NCBI GenBank assembly: GCA_965221985.1 | Contig: OZ244928.1 | Location: 434,001-498,000, forward strand | From: J054 sp965221985 | GTDB lineage: Bacteria > Pseudomonadota > Gammaproteobacteria > Steroidobacterales > GCA-2729495 | Direction of reading: 5' to 3' | DNA length: 64,000 bases | Shown: piece after piece, positions 1 through 8,380 of the stretch | Layout: every line of letters begins with the position of its first letter | Position numbering within the stretch: position 1 is the first letter of the stretch | The notes under the pieces: generated by a model | What the model was told of the DNA's origin: nothing | Seen by the model: only the letters and a program-made list of their open reading frames with translations | Databases searched by the model: none | Program-made: the position numbers and the translations under genes

Positions 1-370
1 GCAGTGCGGAGCCTGCCATGGTGAAGAAGTTCTCCTGGGTAATTTCCAGCGCAGTAATCGGCAGTAGACGCTGTTTTGCTTCCATCATGAATGCCGAGAG
101 ATAGCTTGCGGCCATGCCGGCAGTGAAGAAAGCGAGGGGAAACGGGGCAAGGTCGGTGCCATTCAACCATGGGCCCTCGTCGCAGACTAAACGCCAACTG
201 TCGCCGCTTGGACCATAGCTCGTGATTGCTTCTTTTTGCATGCCAGTCAGGGCGCGAACGGCCGTTCGAATTCTGGCGTTGTCTGCCGCCATATCTGACT
301 GCGCGCCCAGCCATGCGGCAGCATCGATTCGATAAACGGCGGGACCTGACTCGTTATGCAAATCAGCCAT
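1..370 (-). CDS. OsmC-like family protein, 3' end beyond window
   Basis: Open reading frame that enters from the left edge; about 123 codons are visible, starting at ATG 370 and with no stop. The region around residues 75-95 (GTDLAPFPLAFFTAGMA) resembles the helix-start segment of OsmC/Ohr-type proteins, normally followed by a redox cysteine helix, but here the equivalent stretch reads SYLSAFMMEA and no cysteine is visible. An in-frame ATG also exists at 391; neither start has a strong ribosome site. It lies 173 bp downstream of the catabolic operon on the same strand and may be its last gene. The OsmC assignment is by motif resemblance only and peroxidase activity is doubtful without the cysteine. 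Confidence 0.55.
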   Translation of the reverse strand, partial: MADLHNESGPAVYRIDAAAWLGAQSDMAADNARIRTAVRALTGMQKEAITSYGPSGDSWRLVCDEGPWLNGTDLAPFPLAFFTAGMAASYLSAFMMEAKQRLLPITALEITQENFFTMAGSAL

Positions 371-543
371 GAGTACTCTGGGCGCTTTCATGCTGCGTCG
401 ATTGGCCGCCACGACAATGCGAATGGCAAGTCAGCATTTAAAACTGTCTATCGAGCATGGAATCTGGATAGAACCTCGCAACTAGCTCTCGCACTACACC
501 CGCTATTAACGGTGGTCCTCCCGCAGTCCGTTAAGACCGCAGC

Positions 544-1716
544 CTAGCTGGCGAGCTGACGGAACTCCTCGTCCGTCATCAATCGGCCGGCCGCGGTGGC
601 TTTAGATTTCACCTTAGCCAGCAGTCTCGGAAAGCGCGCTTCTGGTACGTCCAAACCGAGTTCTTCCACTTTCAGCTTGATACTGGACAAACCACTCTTC
701 TTGCCCAACACAATGCGGCGGGGTGCGGACACCATGTCTGCCGAATACGGTTCAATGGCCTCGGGAATATGAAACTGGTTCGCAACAGCGCCACTCTCGC
801 GGGTAAACAAATTTTCTCCAACCACCGGCCGCCAGCCATCCACACGATAGTTGCCGGCCTCTTGTACCAGCTGCGAGACTTTGCGAGCGTTCGCGAGATT
901 CAGTTCGATGGGAACATCGTACAAGCAGGATAGCGCCAAAGCGACTTCACAGATATCCGAATTGCCGGCGCGTTCGCCAATGCCATTAACCGTGCCCTGC
1001 ACCCAATCGGCACCGCCACGCACGGCTGCAATGGCCAGCGCGGTACCCAGTCCGAAATCGTTGTGGCCGTGGAAATGTAATGGCATATCCACTCCGATCC
1101 AGCCCCGCACCTTGCGAATAATGTACTCGACAGCCTCCGGCGAACAGGCACCGATGGTGTCTACCACTGCGACTTCGCTGGCGCCGGATTCAATCGCGCG
1201 GCCATACACTTCCTGTAGGAAAACCAAGTCACTGCGCGTGCTGTCTACCGGGAAAAACAGCACCTTCATTTGATTATCCACCGCATGCTTGATCGCATCG
1301 CTCACCCGCTGCAACACTTTGGCGCGGTCAAAGCCATAGGCTTTAATTTTTACGTCGCTGGTAGAGATTTCGATCAGCGTCTGAGTGATTCCAAGCTTAA
1401 TCAATGCATCGAGGTCCGCGCCCACCGCGCGCGAAAAGCCCCAGATCTCAGACTCTAGGCCTGCATCCAGGATGCGCTTGACGGCGCGCGAATCTTCCGC
1501 CGAAACCCGGGGAAAACCGGCTTCAATTCGACCAACACCCAGTTCGGACAAGGCGCAGGCGATGTTGAACTTCTCTTCCGGCGTGAAAACAACACCGACA
1601 GCCTGTTCGCCATCGCGCAGTGTTGTGTCATAAAACTTGACCGGTTTATTAACCGTAAAATTGTCGCGCACTTCAGCGAGACGGTTGACTTCGCTGGTCC
1701 AGATTTTGTTTGTCAT
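544..1716 (-). CDS. Homocitrate/isopropylmalate synthase-like acyltransferase (HMGL-like TIM barrel)
   Basis: Member of the DRE-TIM metallolyase superfamily, which condenses acetyl-CoA (or another acyl-CoA) with a 2-oxoacid. The signature DTTLRDGEQ is at residues 30-38, the metal-binding HFHGH at 214-218 and the NGIGERAGN loop at about 244-252. At 390 aa it has the length of NifV-type homocitrate synthases and lacks the C-terminal leucine-feedback domain of LeuA. It is the seventh gene of a minus-strand catabolic operon, 27 bp after the M20 gene, and no leucine, lysine or nitrogenase genes are nearby. A degradative or specialised C-C bond reaction is therefore more likely than amino-acid synthesis. 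Substrate unknown. Confidence 0.82.
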   Translation of the reverse strand: MTNKIWTSEVNRLAEVRDNFTVNKPVKFYDTTLRDGEQAVGVVFTPEEKFNIACALSELGVGRIEAGFPRVSAEDSRAVKRILDAGLESEIWGFSRAVGADLDALIKLGITQTLIEISTSDVKIKAYGFDRAKVLQRVSDAIKHAVDNQMKVLFFPVDSTRSDLVFLQEVYGRAIESGASEVAVVDTIGACSPEAVEYIIRKVRGWIGVDMPLHFHGHNDFGLGTALAIAAVRGGADWVQGTVNGIGERAGNSDICEVALALSCLYDVPIELNLANARKVSQLVQEAGNYRVDGWRPVVGENLFTRESGAVANQFHIPEAIEPYSADMVSAPRRIVLGKKSGLSSIKLKVEELGLDVPEARFPRLLAKVKSKATAAGRLMTDEEFRQLAS

Positions 1717-1742
1717 ATTTTCTCAGTTTCTAAAATGTATGC

Positions 1743-3020
1743 CTAGGATTCCGCGACTTCGCAGAATTGCAAAATGCATTGAATATAAACTTTGATGATA
1801 TCCAGCATGTCGCCAATGTGTACGGCTTCGCCCTGATGCACGTCAAAGCCGCCCCCACCACTGCGAATCCGGCCCGCTGAACCGTAGTTTACAGTGGGAA
1901 TACCGTAGCGATTCATATGTGCCGCATCGCTATACCAAATCTCATTGCCTATCTCCGGCGGCTTACCGAGTTGCGTGGTGTGTGCCTCGATGATGGTTTG
2001 CACCAGCTCATGATCGTCCGGCAGGGAGGTGCCCGGCGCGGTGATATAGATGTCCACCAGCGTACCCTTCAGGCAATCATGTTTTTGTTCTAGCTTCTGA
2101 ATTAACTCACGCACTTCCCGGTAGACCTGCACCGGCAAGGCATCCGGCGGTGTCCGCACATCCATATAGATGTTGCAGTTATCGGGAGTGCGAGCGCCCC
2201 GCCAGGGCCAACCACCCTCGATGGCCGCGATATTCACCTTCGGCTGTGTGCCGTGAAATTCGTTGCGCCGCATGTAACCGGGAATCCAATCGTTCAAGGC
2301 CTGCAGCACTAGCGCGGAATTGCTGACTGCATTCTTTTCGTATTCAGACCATGCAGTATGAATCAACCCACCGGGCACCGTGATCTTGAACCAAGTGGTG
2401 CCACAGTGGCGCGGGATCAGCATCATGTTGGTGGGCTCGCCGAGTATGCAGTAGTCCGCCGCTGCGCCGTGGGTGATCGCGTATTTGGTACCCGGTCCAT
2501 AGCCTTGATACTGCCGCCCGTCGAAATCATTAACCGGCGCCTTTTCAATCTCACCGGCCACACCAGCAAGCACTACATCGCCTTTGAGTTTTATTCCGGC
2601 CGCGCGCACCGCCTCGCAAGCACAAATGTAGGTGGCCATGGCACTCTTCATGTTGAAAGTCCCCATGCCATAGATCCATTCATCCTCGACGACATTGCCC
2701 TCGCAGCGATACCCCAAACCTCGGTGCGCCTGTTCCGGGCCGAAGGAAGTATCGAGATGGCCGTTAAACATCAGCCGTTTACCGCCGCCGCCCTCCCCTT
2801 GCCAAAGGCCGATGGTGTTGTAACGTTCATCTCCGATCGGCTGTAAGGTGGAACGAAAACCGGTGGCCTCGAACACGTTGTGTAATTCGCGCGCCATGTC
2901 GCCCTCGTAGCCGGTTGGACTAGGCACATTCACCAACTGCACCACCAGATCCACCAAGCGTTGCCGGTCGATTTTTTCTACCGCTCTGCTTACGAGTTTT
3001 GCGTCTACCTGTGAATTCAT
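1743..3020 (-). CDS. M20-family amidohydrolase (ArgE/DapE-like) with altered metal site
   Basis: Cytoplasmic zinc-peptidase-fold deacylase; the family cleaves N-acyl or carbamoyl amides. The first metal ligands are present (NGHLD, H88 and D90) and ILGEPTN supplies E195, with a late DAAHMNRYG and VHQGE segment. The usual bridging aspartate in G-x-G-x-x-D-M-K is an asparagine (GTFNMKSA, N123), and the general-base region reads AGEIEKAP instead of the common D-E-E-x-G. This suggests a diverged subfamily. The ATG at 3020 is preferred (AGCAGG/AGG upstream); a TTG start at 3056 would add 12 residues. It is preceded by the FAH-family gene and followed by the NifV-like gene, in line with amide hydrolysis in a shared pathway. 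Confidence 0.82.
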   Translation of the reverse strand: MNSQVDAKLVSRAVEKIDRQRLVDLVVQLVNVPSPTGYEGDMARELHNVFEATGFRSTLQPIGDERYNTIGLWQGEGGGGKRLMFNGHLDTSFGPEQAHRGLGYRCEGNVVEDEWIYGMGTFNMKSAMATYICACEAVRAAGIKLKGDVVLAGVAGEIEKAPVNDFDGRQYQGYGPGTKYAITHGAAADYCILGEPTNMMLIPRHCGTTWFKITVPGGLIHTAWSEYEKNAVSNSALVLQALNDWIPGYMRRNEFHGTQPKVNIAAIEGGWPWRGARTPDNCNIYMDVRTPPDALPVQVYREVRELIQKLEQKHDCLKGTLVDIYITAPGTSLPDDHELVQTIIEAHTTQLGKPPEIGNEIWYSDAAHMNRYGIPTVNYGSAGRIRSGGGGFDVHQGEAVHIGDMLDIIKVYIQCILQFCEVAES

Positions 3021-3085
3021 CCTGTACCTGCTCTTATCGTGTGTCTTAGGCCTCAAGCTTAGCGGCCGCGCGCGAAGGCTGACCG

Positions 3086-4012
3086 TTAGCTATCGGCGAC
3101 AACATGTGTGATCAAGGAACCCAGTTCCGCAACGGTCGCATTGATCTCGTCGCCCGGCTTCAACCAGATTGGATCTTTCATACCGGCAATGACCCCCGGC
3201 GGACTGCCGCTAGTGATAATGTCACCGGGCTCAAGGGTCGTATTCGACCACCAAGCCACCAATTCCGCCGTCTTGTAGTGCATGTTGCCCGTATTGGAAT
3301 CCTGCCGGCTCTCGCCATTCACTGTGAGCTTCATGCTCAGATTGTGCGGATCCGAAAGTTCATCTGGCGTGACCAAGTGCGGGCCGAAGGGACAGGAGCC
3401 ATTAAAGCTCTTGCCGAGCATCACAACTTTATTAGAATGCTCGCGTGCCTGGATATCGCGGGCCGATAGATCGTTGAAAATCGTATAACCCGCGACATAA
3501 TCCATCGCCTCGCCAACCGGCACGCGGAAGGCTGGTTTGCCGATAATGATGCCAATCTCAATTTCGTAATCGAGCTGGTTCGTAAAATGGGGTACCGGCA
3601 CTTTAGCGTGATTACCCACCACGGATGACGGCGCTTCCAGAAAGCCGGTCGGATGCTCAAAATGAAATTCTCCCCAGTTATGCGACTGCCACTCGGGCAT
3701 GTCCCAACCGGTTAGCTCCTTAAGATGCGCATCAAAATTGCAGGCGGTATGAATGATCTTTCCTGGCCGCGGCACAGGCGCCAGCAGCTTGATTTCATCC
3801 GCTGCATAAACATGTGGTTTACCGTTGGGATCTGCCCCTAGCGAATCCGCAAGCTTGCGCGCCCGCTGCATGCCGGCATCACCAGATTGCAGGAAGGCCA
3901 GCATGTCGGCCAGGACGGCACCCGCTGTCAGCCCCGGTAAATCCGCATATTGATCGCCAACAACGATACCGATGGTGGCTTTGCCACCCACCTTGAAACT
4001 CGCTAGACGCAT
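3086..4012 (-). CDS. Fumarylacetoacetate hydrolase (FAH) family protein
   Basis: 308-aa member of the FAH superfamily, whose enzymes hydrolyse C-C bonds of acylpyruvates or isomerise/decarboxylate ring-cleavage products. Metal ligands are visible: DYEIEIG (E150 and E152) and NDLSARD (D181), followed by the GSPPGV loop near residue 270 typical of the catalytic domain. An N-terminal domain of about 80 residues precedes it, as in FahA-like and HpcE-like proteins. It sits 5 bp downstream of the LLM oxidoreductase gene, so the two are almost certainly co-transcribed. A role after an oxidative ring-opening or side-chain oxidation step is plausible; the substrate is not known. Confidence 0.88.
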   Translation of the reverse strand: MRLASFKVGGKATIGIVVGDQYADLPGLTAGAVLADMLAFLQSGDAGMQRARKLADSLGADPNGKPHVYAADEIKLLAPVPRPGKIIHTACNFDAHLKELTGWDMPEWQSHNWGEFHFEHPTGFLEAPSSVVGNHAKVPVPHFTNQLDYEIEIGIIIGKPAFRVPVGEAMDYVAGYTIFNDLSARDIQAREHSNKVVMLGKSFNGSCPFGPHLVTPDELSDPHNLSMKLTVNGESRQDSNTGNMHYKTAELVAWWSNTTLEPGDIITSGSPPGVIAGMKDPIWLKPGDEINATVAELGSLITHVVADS

Positions 4013-4016
4013 CGCT

Positions 4017-5096
4017 TTAAACCCCCGGCTTCAGGTTCGGCACAACATGTTCGCCAAGCAGTCGAATGGATTCAAGATTCGCGGCCTCACTGGCACCAAC
4101 AATTTCAAACAGTGGCGTGTTGAGGCCCGCATCGACGAGATCCTGGGTGATTTCCAGACATTCATCCGGCGTGCCGGAGATACAGGTAAAGGCACGCTGC
4201 ATTTCATCGGTGACCAAGTGGGTAACATTATCTTCGGTACCCGCTGCGATTGCTGCCCGGAAGGGCTCCCAGGTTTCGTCCGGCAAACCAGATGAACTGA
4301 GAATCACATTGTTCTTGATGTTGCGCAATTTGTTGATGATGTAGGTTGCCGTGTAGCTGCGCGTAGCATCTTTGGCAGTCTTACCATCTTTGGAACAGGC
4401 TGCCAGAATCACGCCGCCAACCGGAAAATCTTGGGCCAGCTTGCGGCCAACGGATTCAGCACCTTCCCAGCACTTCTCGCGCGCATAGCGCGTAAAACCG
4501 GGTGATGTGAGTCCCGGCAGTAATAAACCGTCAGATATCTTACCAGCCAGCTTCTGCATAAACGGTCCGGTCGCGCCCACATAAACGGGAATGTCCGTCC
4601 GCAGACCACGACCCTTGCGATCAACGGCTGGCATATCACAACGGAACAACTCACCGTCATACTTGAATGCCTCGCCGCTACCAATACCACGGATCATCTC
4701 GATGGATTCAAGATGAGTTTTCACCGGGGAGAATTTTTTCATGTCCAGGTCGAGGTATTCGGTGCCAACCTTACCGGCCCCCAATCCCATGACGAAACGT
4801 CCGCCCGAAAGTTCGTCAACCGCATTACATTCGGCGGCTTGTGTGGTTGGATGACGCATGTACGGTGAGGTAATGCCCAGTCCAATGGGAATCTCTTCGG
4901 TCACCATGCTGGCCGCCGCGAGGGTTGTAAAACAGCCGCGTGCTTCATGACCATACTTGCGAAACCAGTGATAAGCTTCGGCAATCCAGAAGCCACCGCT
5001 ACACCCGGATTCCTCGGTCTGGCGCGCATAAGCCTTGATAGAACTGAGCGGTTCGTATGATTTAAAAATCACGCCACAGTTTGGTTTGGTGCTCAT
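4017..5096 (-). CDS. LLM-class (luciferase-like) flavin-dependent oxidoreductase
   Basis: 359-aa TIM-barrel protein of the bacterial luciferase/F420-reductase superfamily. It shows the N-terminal barrel strand EESGCSGGFWIAEAYHW, the IGLGITSPYMRHP strand, and DELSGGRFVMGLGAG near residues 95-110, which in this family lines the flavin or F420 pocket. The ATG at 5096 is chosen because AGGAG lies 6 bp upstream; the longer frame from 5150 would overlap the upstream gene. Such enzymes oxygenate or reduce small organic substrates using FMNH2 or F420H2; the cofactor cannot be told from sequence. It is located between the M24 and FAH genes in the same operon. Confidence 0.88.
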   Translation of the reverse strand: MSTKPNCGVIFKSYEPLSSIKAYARQTEESGCSGGFWIAEAYHWFRKYGHEARGCFTTLAAASMVTEEIPIGLGITSPYMRHPTTQAAECNAVDELSGGRFVMGLGAGKVGTEYLDLDMKKFSPVKTHLESIEMIRGIGSGEAFKYDGELFRCDMPAVDRKGRGLRTDIPVYVGATGPFMQKLAGKISDGLLLPGLTSPGFTRYAREKCWEGAESVGRKLAQDFPVGGVILAACSKDGKTAKDATRSYTATYIINKLRNIKNNVILSSSGLPDETWEPFRAAIAAGTEDNVTHLVTDEMQRAFTCISGTPDECLEITQDLVDAGLNTPLFEIVGASEAANLESIRLLGEHVVPNLKPGV

Positions 5097-5130
5097 AGAA
5101 TTCTCCTGAAATGTCGGTGACGACGGCCGA

Positions 5131-6285
5131 CTAAAGAGCCGACTCACCACCGCGGTAAAAAGTAACCGGTATCCCCGACAAGGCTTCGCCGCCGTCTTTG
5201 CCCACCAGAAATGTGTCCTGGAAATACAGGCTCTCGGTGCGATCCTCAGTCATTACATGGGGATGCATCGAACACACCATGTTCTCCACGAGAGGAAAAT
5301 CTGAACCCTCGCCAATACGCGGATGTTCGATCATTGTCATGCCAATGGAATGACCGCAGACATGCCCCATGCGCCAGCCTTTGCCTTGAAAAGGCTGCAC
5401 GCATTTTGAATGCACATCTTCCGCGGATGCGCCCACTTTCATATGCTGCCGAGCCAATTCATGGAATTCTTCATAGGCATCGAGCAGCCGGCGCATTTCC
5501 TTGCTGACGCCCTTGGGTGCCAATAAGCGCGAGAACTCTACCCAGTGGCCACCGGTTCCGGAAACTTCAAGCCCATACAGCAAACCATCGGAGTCCTGAA
5601 CCTGCCGGTGCGGATCAGCGAACACCATTTGCGGGCGCAGAGAACCGTTCGGACCCGTCAGAATCATGTCCATCGTATTGCGCGCGGTGCCCAGCGTGAC
5701 AAAGGTCTGCTCCGCGGCCCCCATCAATTCCGCTTCCGTCTTACCCGCCGCATAGGCATTCACGACCGCCAACACGCCCGCTTTGTTGATCTCCATCGAG
5801 TTTCGCACCGAGTGCAATTCTTCATCGCTTTTCTGCGCACGCGAATGATCGAACTCAACATCGAAGTCAAGGATTTCGAAACCACCCGCCTCCAGCGCCT
5901 TAAAATCACGCACTGGAATAATGTATTCGTAGCCGTATAAACCGACGTGGCGCCAACTTTGCTCACGGCAGTGCTGCGCCATCCATTCACCGCAATGCGA
6001 AACCTTGACCTGCTCATCGATGAAAATCGCATCATGGTCACCAACCCAGGTCGCCTCTTTCGGAAACACAGCGATGGGATCGCCCTTCAACGGAATCACG
6101 ACATAGGCATAGCGATGCAAAATGTGGAAGCCGCACATGTAGCGCACAGCGCCTTCGAAGCCGGAGTACTCGCTGCCGCTGATGATCAGCGCGTCGAGCC
6201 CAGCCTTTTCCATCGCGGCACGCGTGTTGGCATAGCGGCGCGCGATCTCGGCTTCGCTGGGTTGGAATTTATTTGCGCTGCCCAT
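5131..6285 (-). CDS. M24-family (creatinase/aminopeptidase P fold) hydrolase lacking metal ligands
   Basis: 384-aa pita-bread-fold protein with an N-terminal creatinase domain (about 1-150) and a C-terminal M24 domain. Canonical M24 metallopeptidases use two Asp, one His and two Glu. Here the matching positions read E240 (YGLEVSG), E250 (HWVEFSR), H312 (CGHSIGM), H341 (MHPHV) and Q356 (YFQD), so only the histidine is kept. This matches the metal-independent creatinase branch, which hydrolyses C-N bonds such as guanidines, rather than peptidases. DMSP lyase DddP is also M24 but keeps its metal ligands. The gene is inside the catabolic operon, 34 bp upstream of the LLM gene. Confidence 0.85.
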   Translation of the reverse strand: MGSANKFQPSEAEIARRYANTRAAMEKAGLDALIISGSEYSGFEGAVRYMCGFHILHRYAYVVIPLKGDPIAVFPKEATWVGDHDAIFIDEQVKVSHCGEWMAQHCREQSWRHVGLYGYEYIIPVRDFKALEAGGFEILDFDVEFDHSRAQKSDEELHSVRNSMEINKAGVLAVVNAYAAGKTEAELMGAAEQTFVTLGTARNTMDMILTGPNGSLRPQMVFADPHRQVQDSDGLLYGLEVSGTGGHWVEFSRLLAPKGVSKEMRRLLDAYEEFHELARQHMKVGASAEDVHSKCVQPFQGKGWRMGHVCGHSIGMTMIEHPRIGEGSDFPLVENMVCSMHPHVMTEDRTESLYFQDTFLVGKDGGEALSGIPVTFYRGGESAL

Positions 6286-6309
6286 AGATGTTCTCTGCTC
6301 GGTGTTCTA

Positions 6310-7230
6310 TCAGTCGTCGCGGGTCCAGGAATGCTCCAGACCCTCGATCAGCGCCCAGATGGCGGCGTTCAACGGAGTCTGCACACCAGTCTGCTCGCCA
6401 AACTGCACGATGCCGCCATTTAGCGCCGCGACTTCGGTGGCGCGTTTCGCCAAGGCATCCTGCAACATGCTGGCTTTATGCTCGTAAGCCACTTCACGGG
6501 CGTGATCGATGAGTTTTTCGGGATCGCTGTCGAGGGTGATACCGAGTGCATCGGCGACCGCGACACCTTCGGCCACCAGACCGGAAATCAATCCGCGCAC
6601 ACGTTGCTGATCGCAGGCCACGCCGTGGGGCAGCCGCGTTAGTGCGCCAATGGGGTTTGTCGCCGCGTTAAATATCAGCTTAGTCCATTGCGCACCGCGC
6701 GAATCTTCCATGGCCAGTGTTTCCATCCCGGCCTGGGTTAATTGACTAGCCAGCGCTTCGATTTCGGCCATGCTGGCAGACTTCGGCTCGAAGGGGCCCA
6801 TCCAGGTCTTGCCGCCCGTATCCTGCTGCACATGCCCGGGCTCGACAATGCGGCCCGCCGGAAAGGTCGTACCACGAATCACCCGGGGCACATGTTCAGC
6901 AACGATCTCTTCGTTGCCAACACCATTCTGCACGGTGCAGACTGCGCCATCGGCAAAGATTTTCGCCGTTGCCTCAATCGCCGGCCGGGTATGGAGTGAT
7001 TTGGTGGCGACAATGCCGTAGTCGCAAGGCGGAATATCAGCCGGGTTGCAACTCGCCTTGGGGTACGAGTGCACATCGGCCTCGCCGGACAGTCGCAATC
7101 CATTCTTGTTGATGGCATCAACATGGGCCTGATCCAAATCATAGGCCCAGACTTCCGCCTCACCAGAACGCGCCAAATAGGCAGCAAACAGACTGCCTAT
7201 GGCGCCACATCCAACTACACAAACTCGCAT
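6310..7230 (-). CDS. Ketopantoate reductase (PanE/ApbA)-family dehydrogenase, copy 2
   Basis: 306-aa NAD(P)-dependent 2-dehydropantoate 2-reductase-like enzyme. The Rossmann motif CGAIGSLFA begins at residue 8, TVQNGVGNEE is typical of the nucleotide domain end, and the catalytic-lysine helix region is WTKLIFNAATNPIGALTR. The C-terminal helical domain is complete. Tandem with a paralogue 16 bp upstream. No pantothenate genes are nearby, and the operon context is catabolic, so it probably reduces or oxidises another 2-hydroxy/2-oxo acid. Both copies keep the catalytic region, so neither appears decayed. Confidence 0.85.
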   Translation of the reverse strand: MRVCVVGCGAIGSLFAAYLARSGEAEVWAYDLDQAHVDAINKNGLRLSGEADVHSYPKASCNPADIPPCDYGIVATKSLHTRPAIEATAKIFADGAVCTVQNGVGNEEIVAEHVPRVIRGTTFPAGRIVEPGHVQQDTGGKTWMGPFEPKSASMAEIEALASQLTQAGMETLAMEDSRGAQWTKLIFNAATNPIGALTRLPHGVACDQQRVRGLISGLVAEGVAVADALGITLDSDPEKLIDHAREVAYEHKASMLQDALAKRATEVAALNGGIVQFGEQTGVQTPLNAAIWALIEGLEHSWTRDD

Positions 7231-7245
7231 TCAAAAATGCTCCAC

Positions 7246-8211
7246 CTAATCCTTCTGAGCCCAACTCATTTCCACGCCTTTCACTAAGCGATACAAACTC
7301 TGGTGTATCGGCACAGGCACCCCGAGCCGCTTGCCCTCGCGAACGATCGCCCCGGTTAGCCAATCCACCTCCGTCTGGCGCTGGGCACGCACGTCATCGA
7401 GCATCGAAAAAACATGGGCATAATCATCGCTGCCGGTGCTGCCATGGCTCACGGCCTCGACATTCATTTCCCAAGGGTCTTCATACAAGTCGATGCCCGC
7501 TGCCGCGGCCACCTGTTTGCCTTCCGCCATCATTGCGTACACCAGCTCACCGAGATCTCCGGGCTCGCCGCGTTTGGCGAAGGCCTGGACATGGGGCAGG
7601 TTGGTAACGGCACCAATACTATTGACGCAGGCGTTGAAAATTAACTTCGACCATTGTGCCGGGCGAACGTCACTAAAAGCTTTAGCCTTAAGCCCCGATT
7701 CGTTGATTAGACCGGCAACATTGTGCGCCATTGACTGTGCGGGGCCGCGTTCAACCCAGGGGCCCAACCAGGTTTCCGTGTCCAACTCGTATTCCACATG
7801 GGTATCGGAGTGGCGGGTACCGCTCATGAAAGTGATAGACGAAATGATGGGCCAGTCGCCGTAACGCGCAACCACGCTCTCGCAACCCAGACCGTTCTGC
7901 ACGGTCATAATCGTTGCAGCGGGAAAATGGCCGGCAAGGGTCTTGACACTCGGCTCCACTGCAGTCGCCTTGGTCGCAATGATCACCAGATCCGGTTCGC
8001 CAAGGTCAGCGGGATTGGTGCTAGCGCGAATTTTCGCCTGCCGCTCATTCTTGCCACTGACTTTCAAGCCATGCTGATTCAGGTCATCCGCGTGGCCTTC
8101 GCGGCGGGTAAGCACACTGGCATCCATCAGCGTGCCGAGATGGCCGGCGAACAGGCTGCCAATAGCGCCCGCACCGACAATACAGACGGAATGTATGGAT
8201 GAATCGCCCAA
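7246..8211 (-). CDS. Ketopantoate reductase (PanE/ApbA)-family dehydrogenase, copy 1
   Basis: 321-aa paralogue of the next gene and the first gene of the operon. The nucleotide-binding motif GAGAIGSLFAGHLG is at residues 13-26; TVQNGLGCE and WSKLIFNACVNSIGAVTNLP correspond to the conserved family blocks. Translation most likely begins at TTG 8211, because GGGGAG lies 5-6 bp upstream and no ATG is nearby in frame. The gene is 119 bp from the hairpin terminator of the TonB receptor gene, so the operon promoter should lie in about 8212-8330. Function is likely hydroxyacid dehydrogenation; the substrate is unknown. Confidence 0.85.
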   Translation of the reverse strand: MGDSSIHSVCIVGAGAIGSLFAGHLGTLMDASVLTRREGHADDLNQHGLKVSGKNERQAKIRASTNPADLGEPDLVIIATKATAVEPSVKTLAGHFPAATIMTVQNGLGCESVVARYGDWPIISSITFMSGTRHSDTHVEYELDTETWLGPWVERGPAQSMAHNVAGLINESGLKAKAFSDVRPAQWSKLIFNACVNSIGAVTNLPHVQAFAKRGEPGDLGELVYAMMAEGKQVAAAAGIDLYEDPWEMNVEAVSHGSTGSDDYAHVFSMLDDVRAQRQTEVDWLTGAIVREGKRLGVPVPIHQSLYRLVKGVEMSWAQKD

Positions 8212-8330
8212 AGCTACTCCCCGCGAGATACCTGGCTTATTATTTTTCTGGATAAATACTAGCGCGTGGGCCTTATTACCGCCCGACGAATCGAGCAGCC
8301 ATATTGCCGAAATTTCGCCGAATTCAGCGC

Positions 8331-8362
8331 AAAAAAATGCCCCGCTTTAAACGGGGCATTTT
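8331..8362 (-). terminator. Rho-independent terminator of the TonB receptor gene
   Basis: Read on the minus strand, a short perfect stem (TGCCCCG with CGGGGCA, extended by A-U pairs) with a TTTAAAG-type loop is followed by seven U residues. It begins 18 bp after the receptor stop codon at 8381 and separates the receptor from the downstream catabolic operon. Confidence 0.85.
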
Positions 8363-8380
8363 CCACCAACACTTGGTCGC

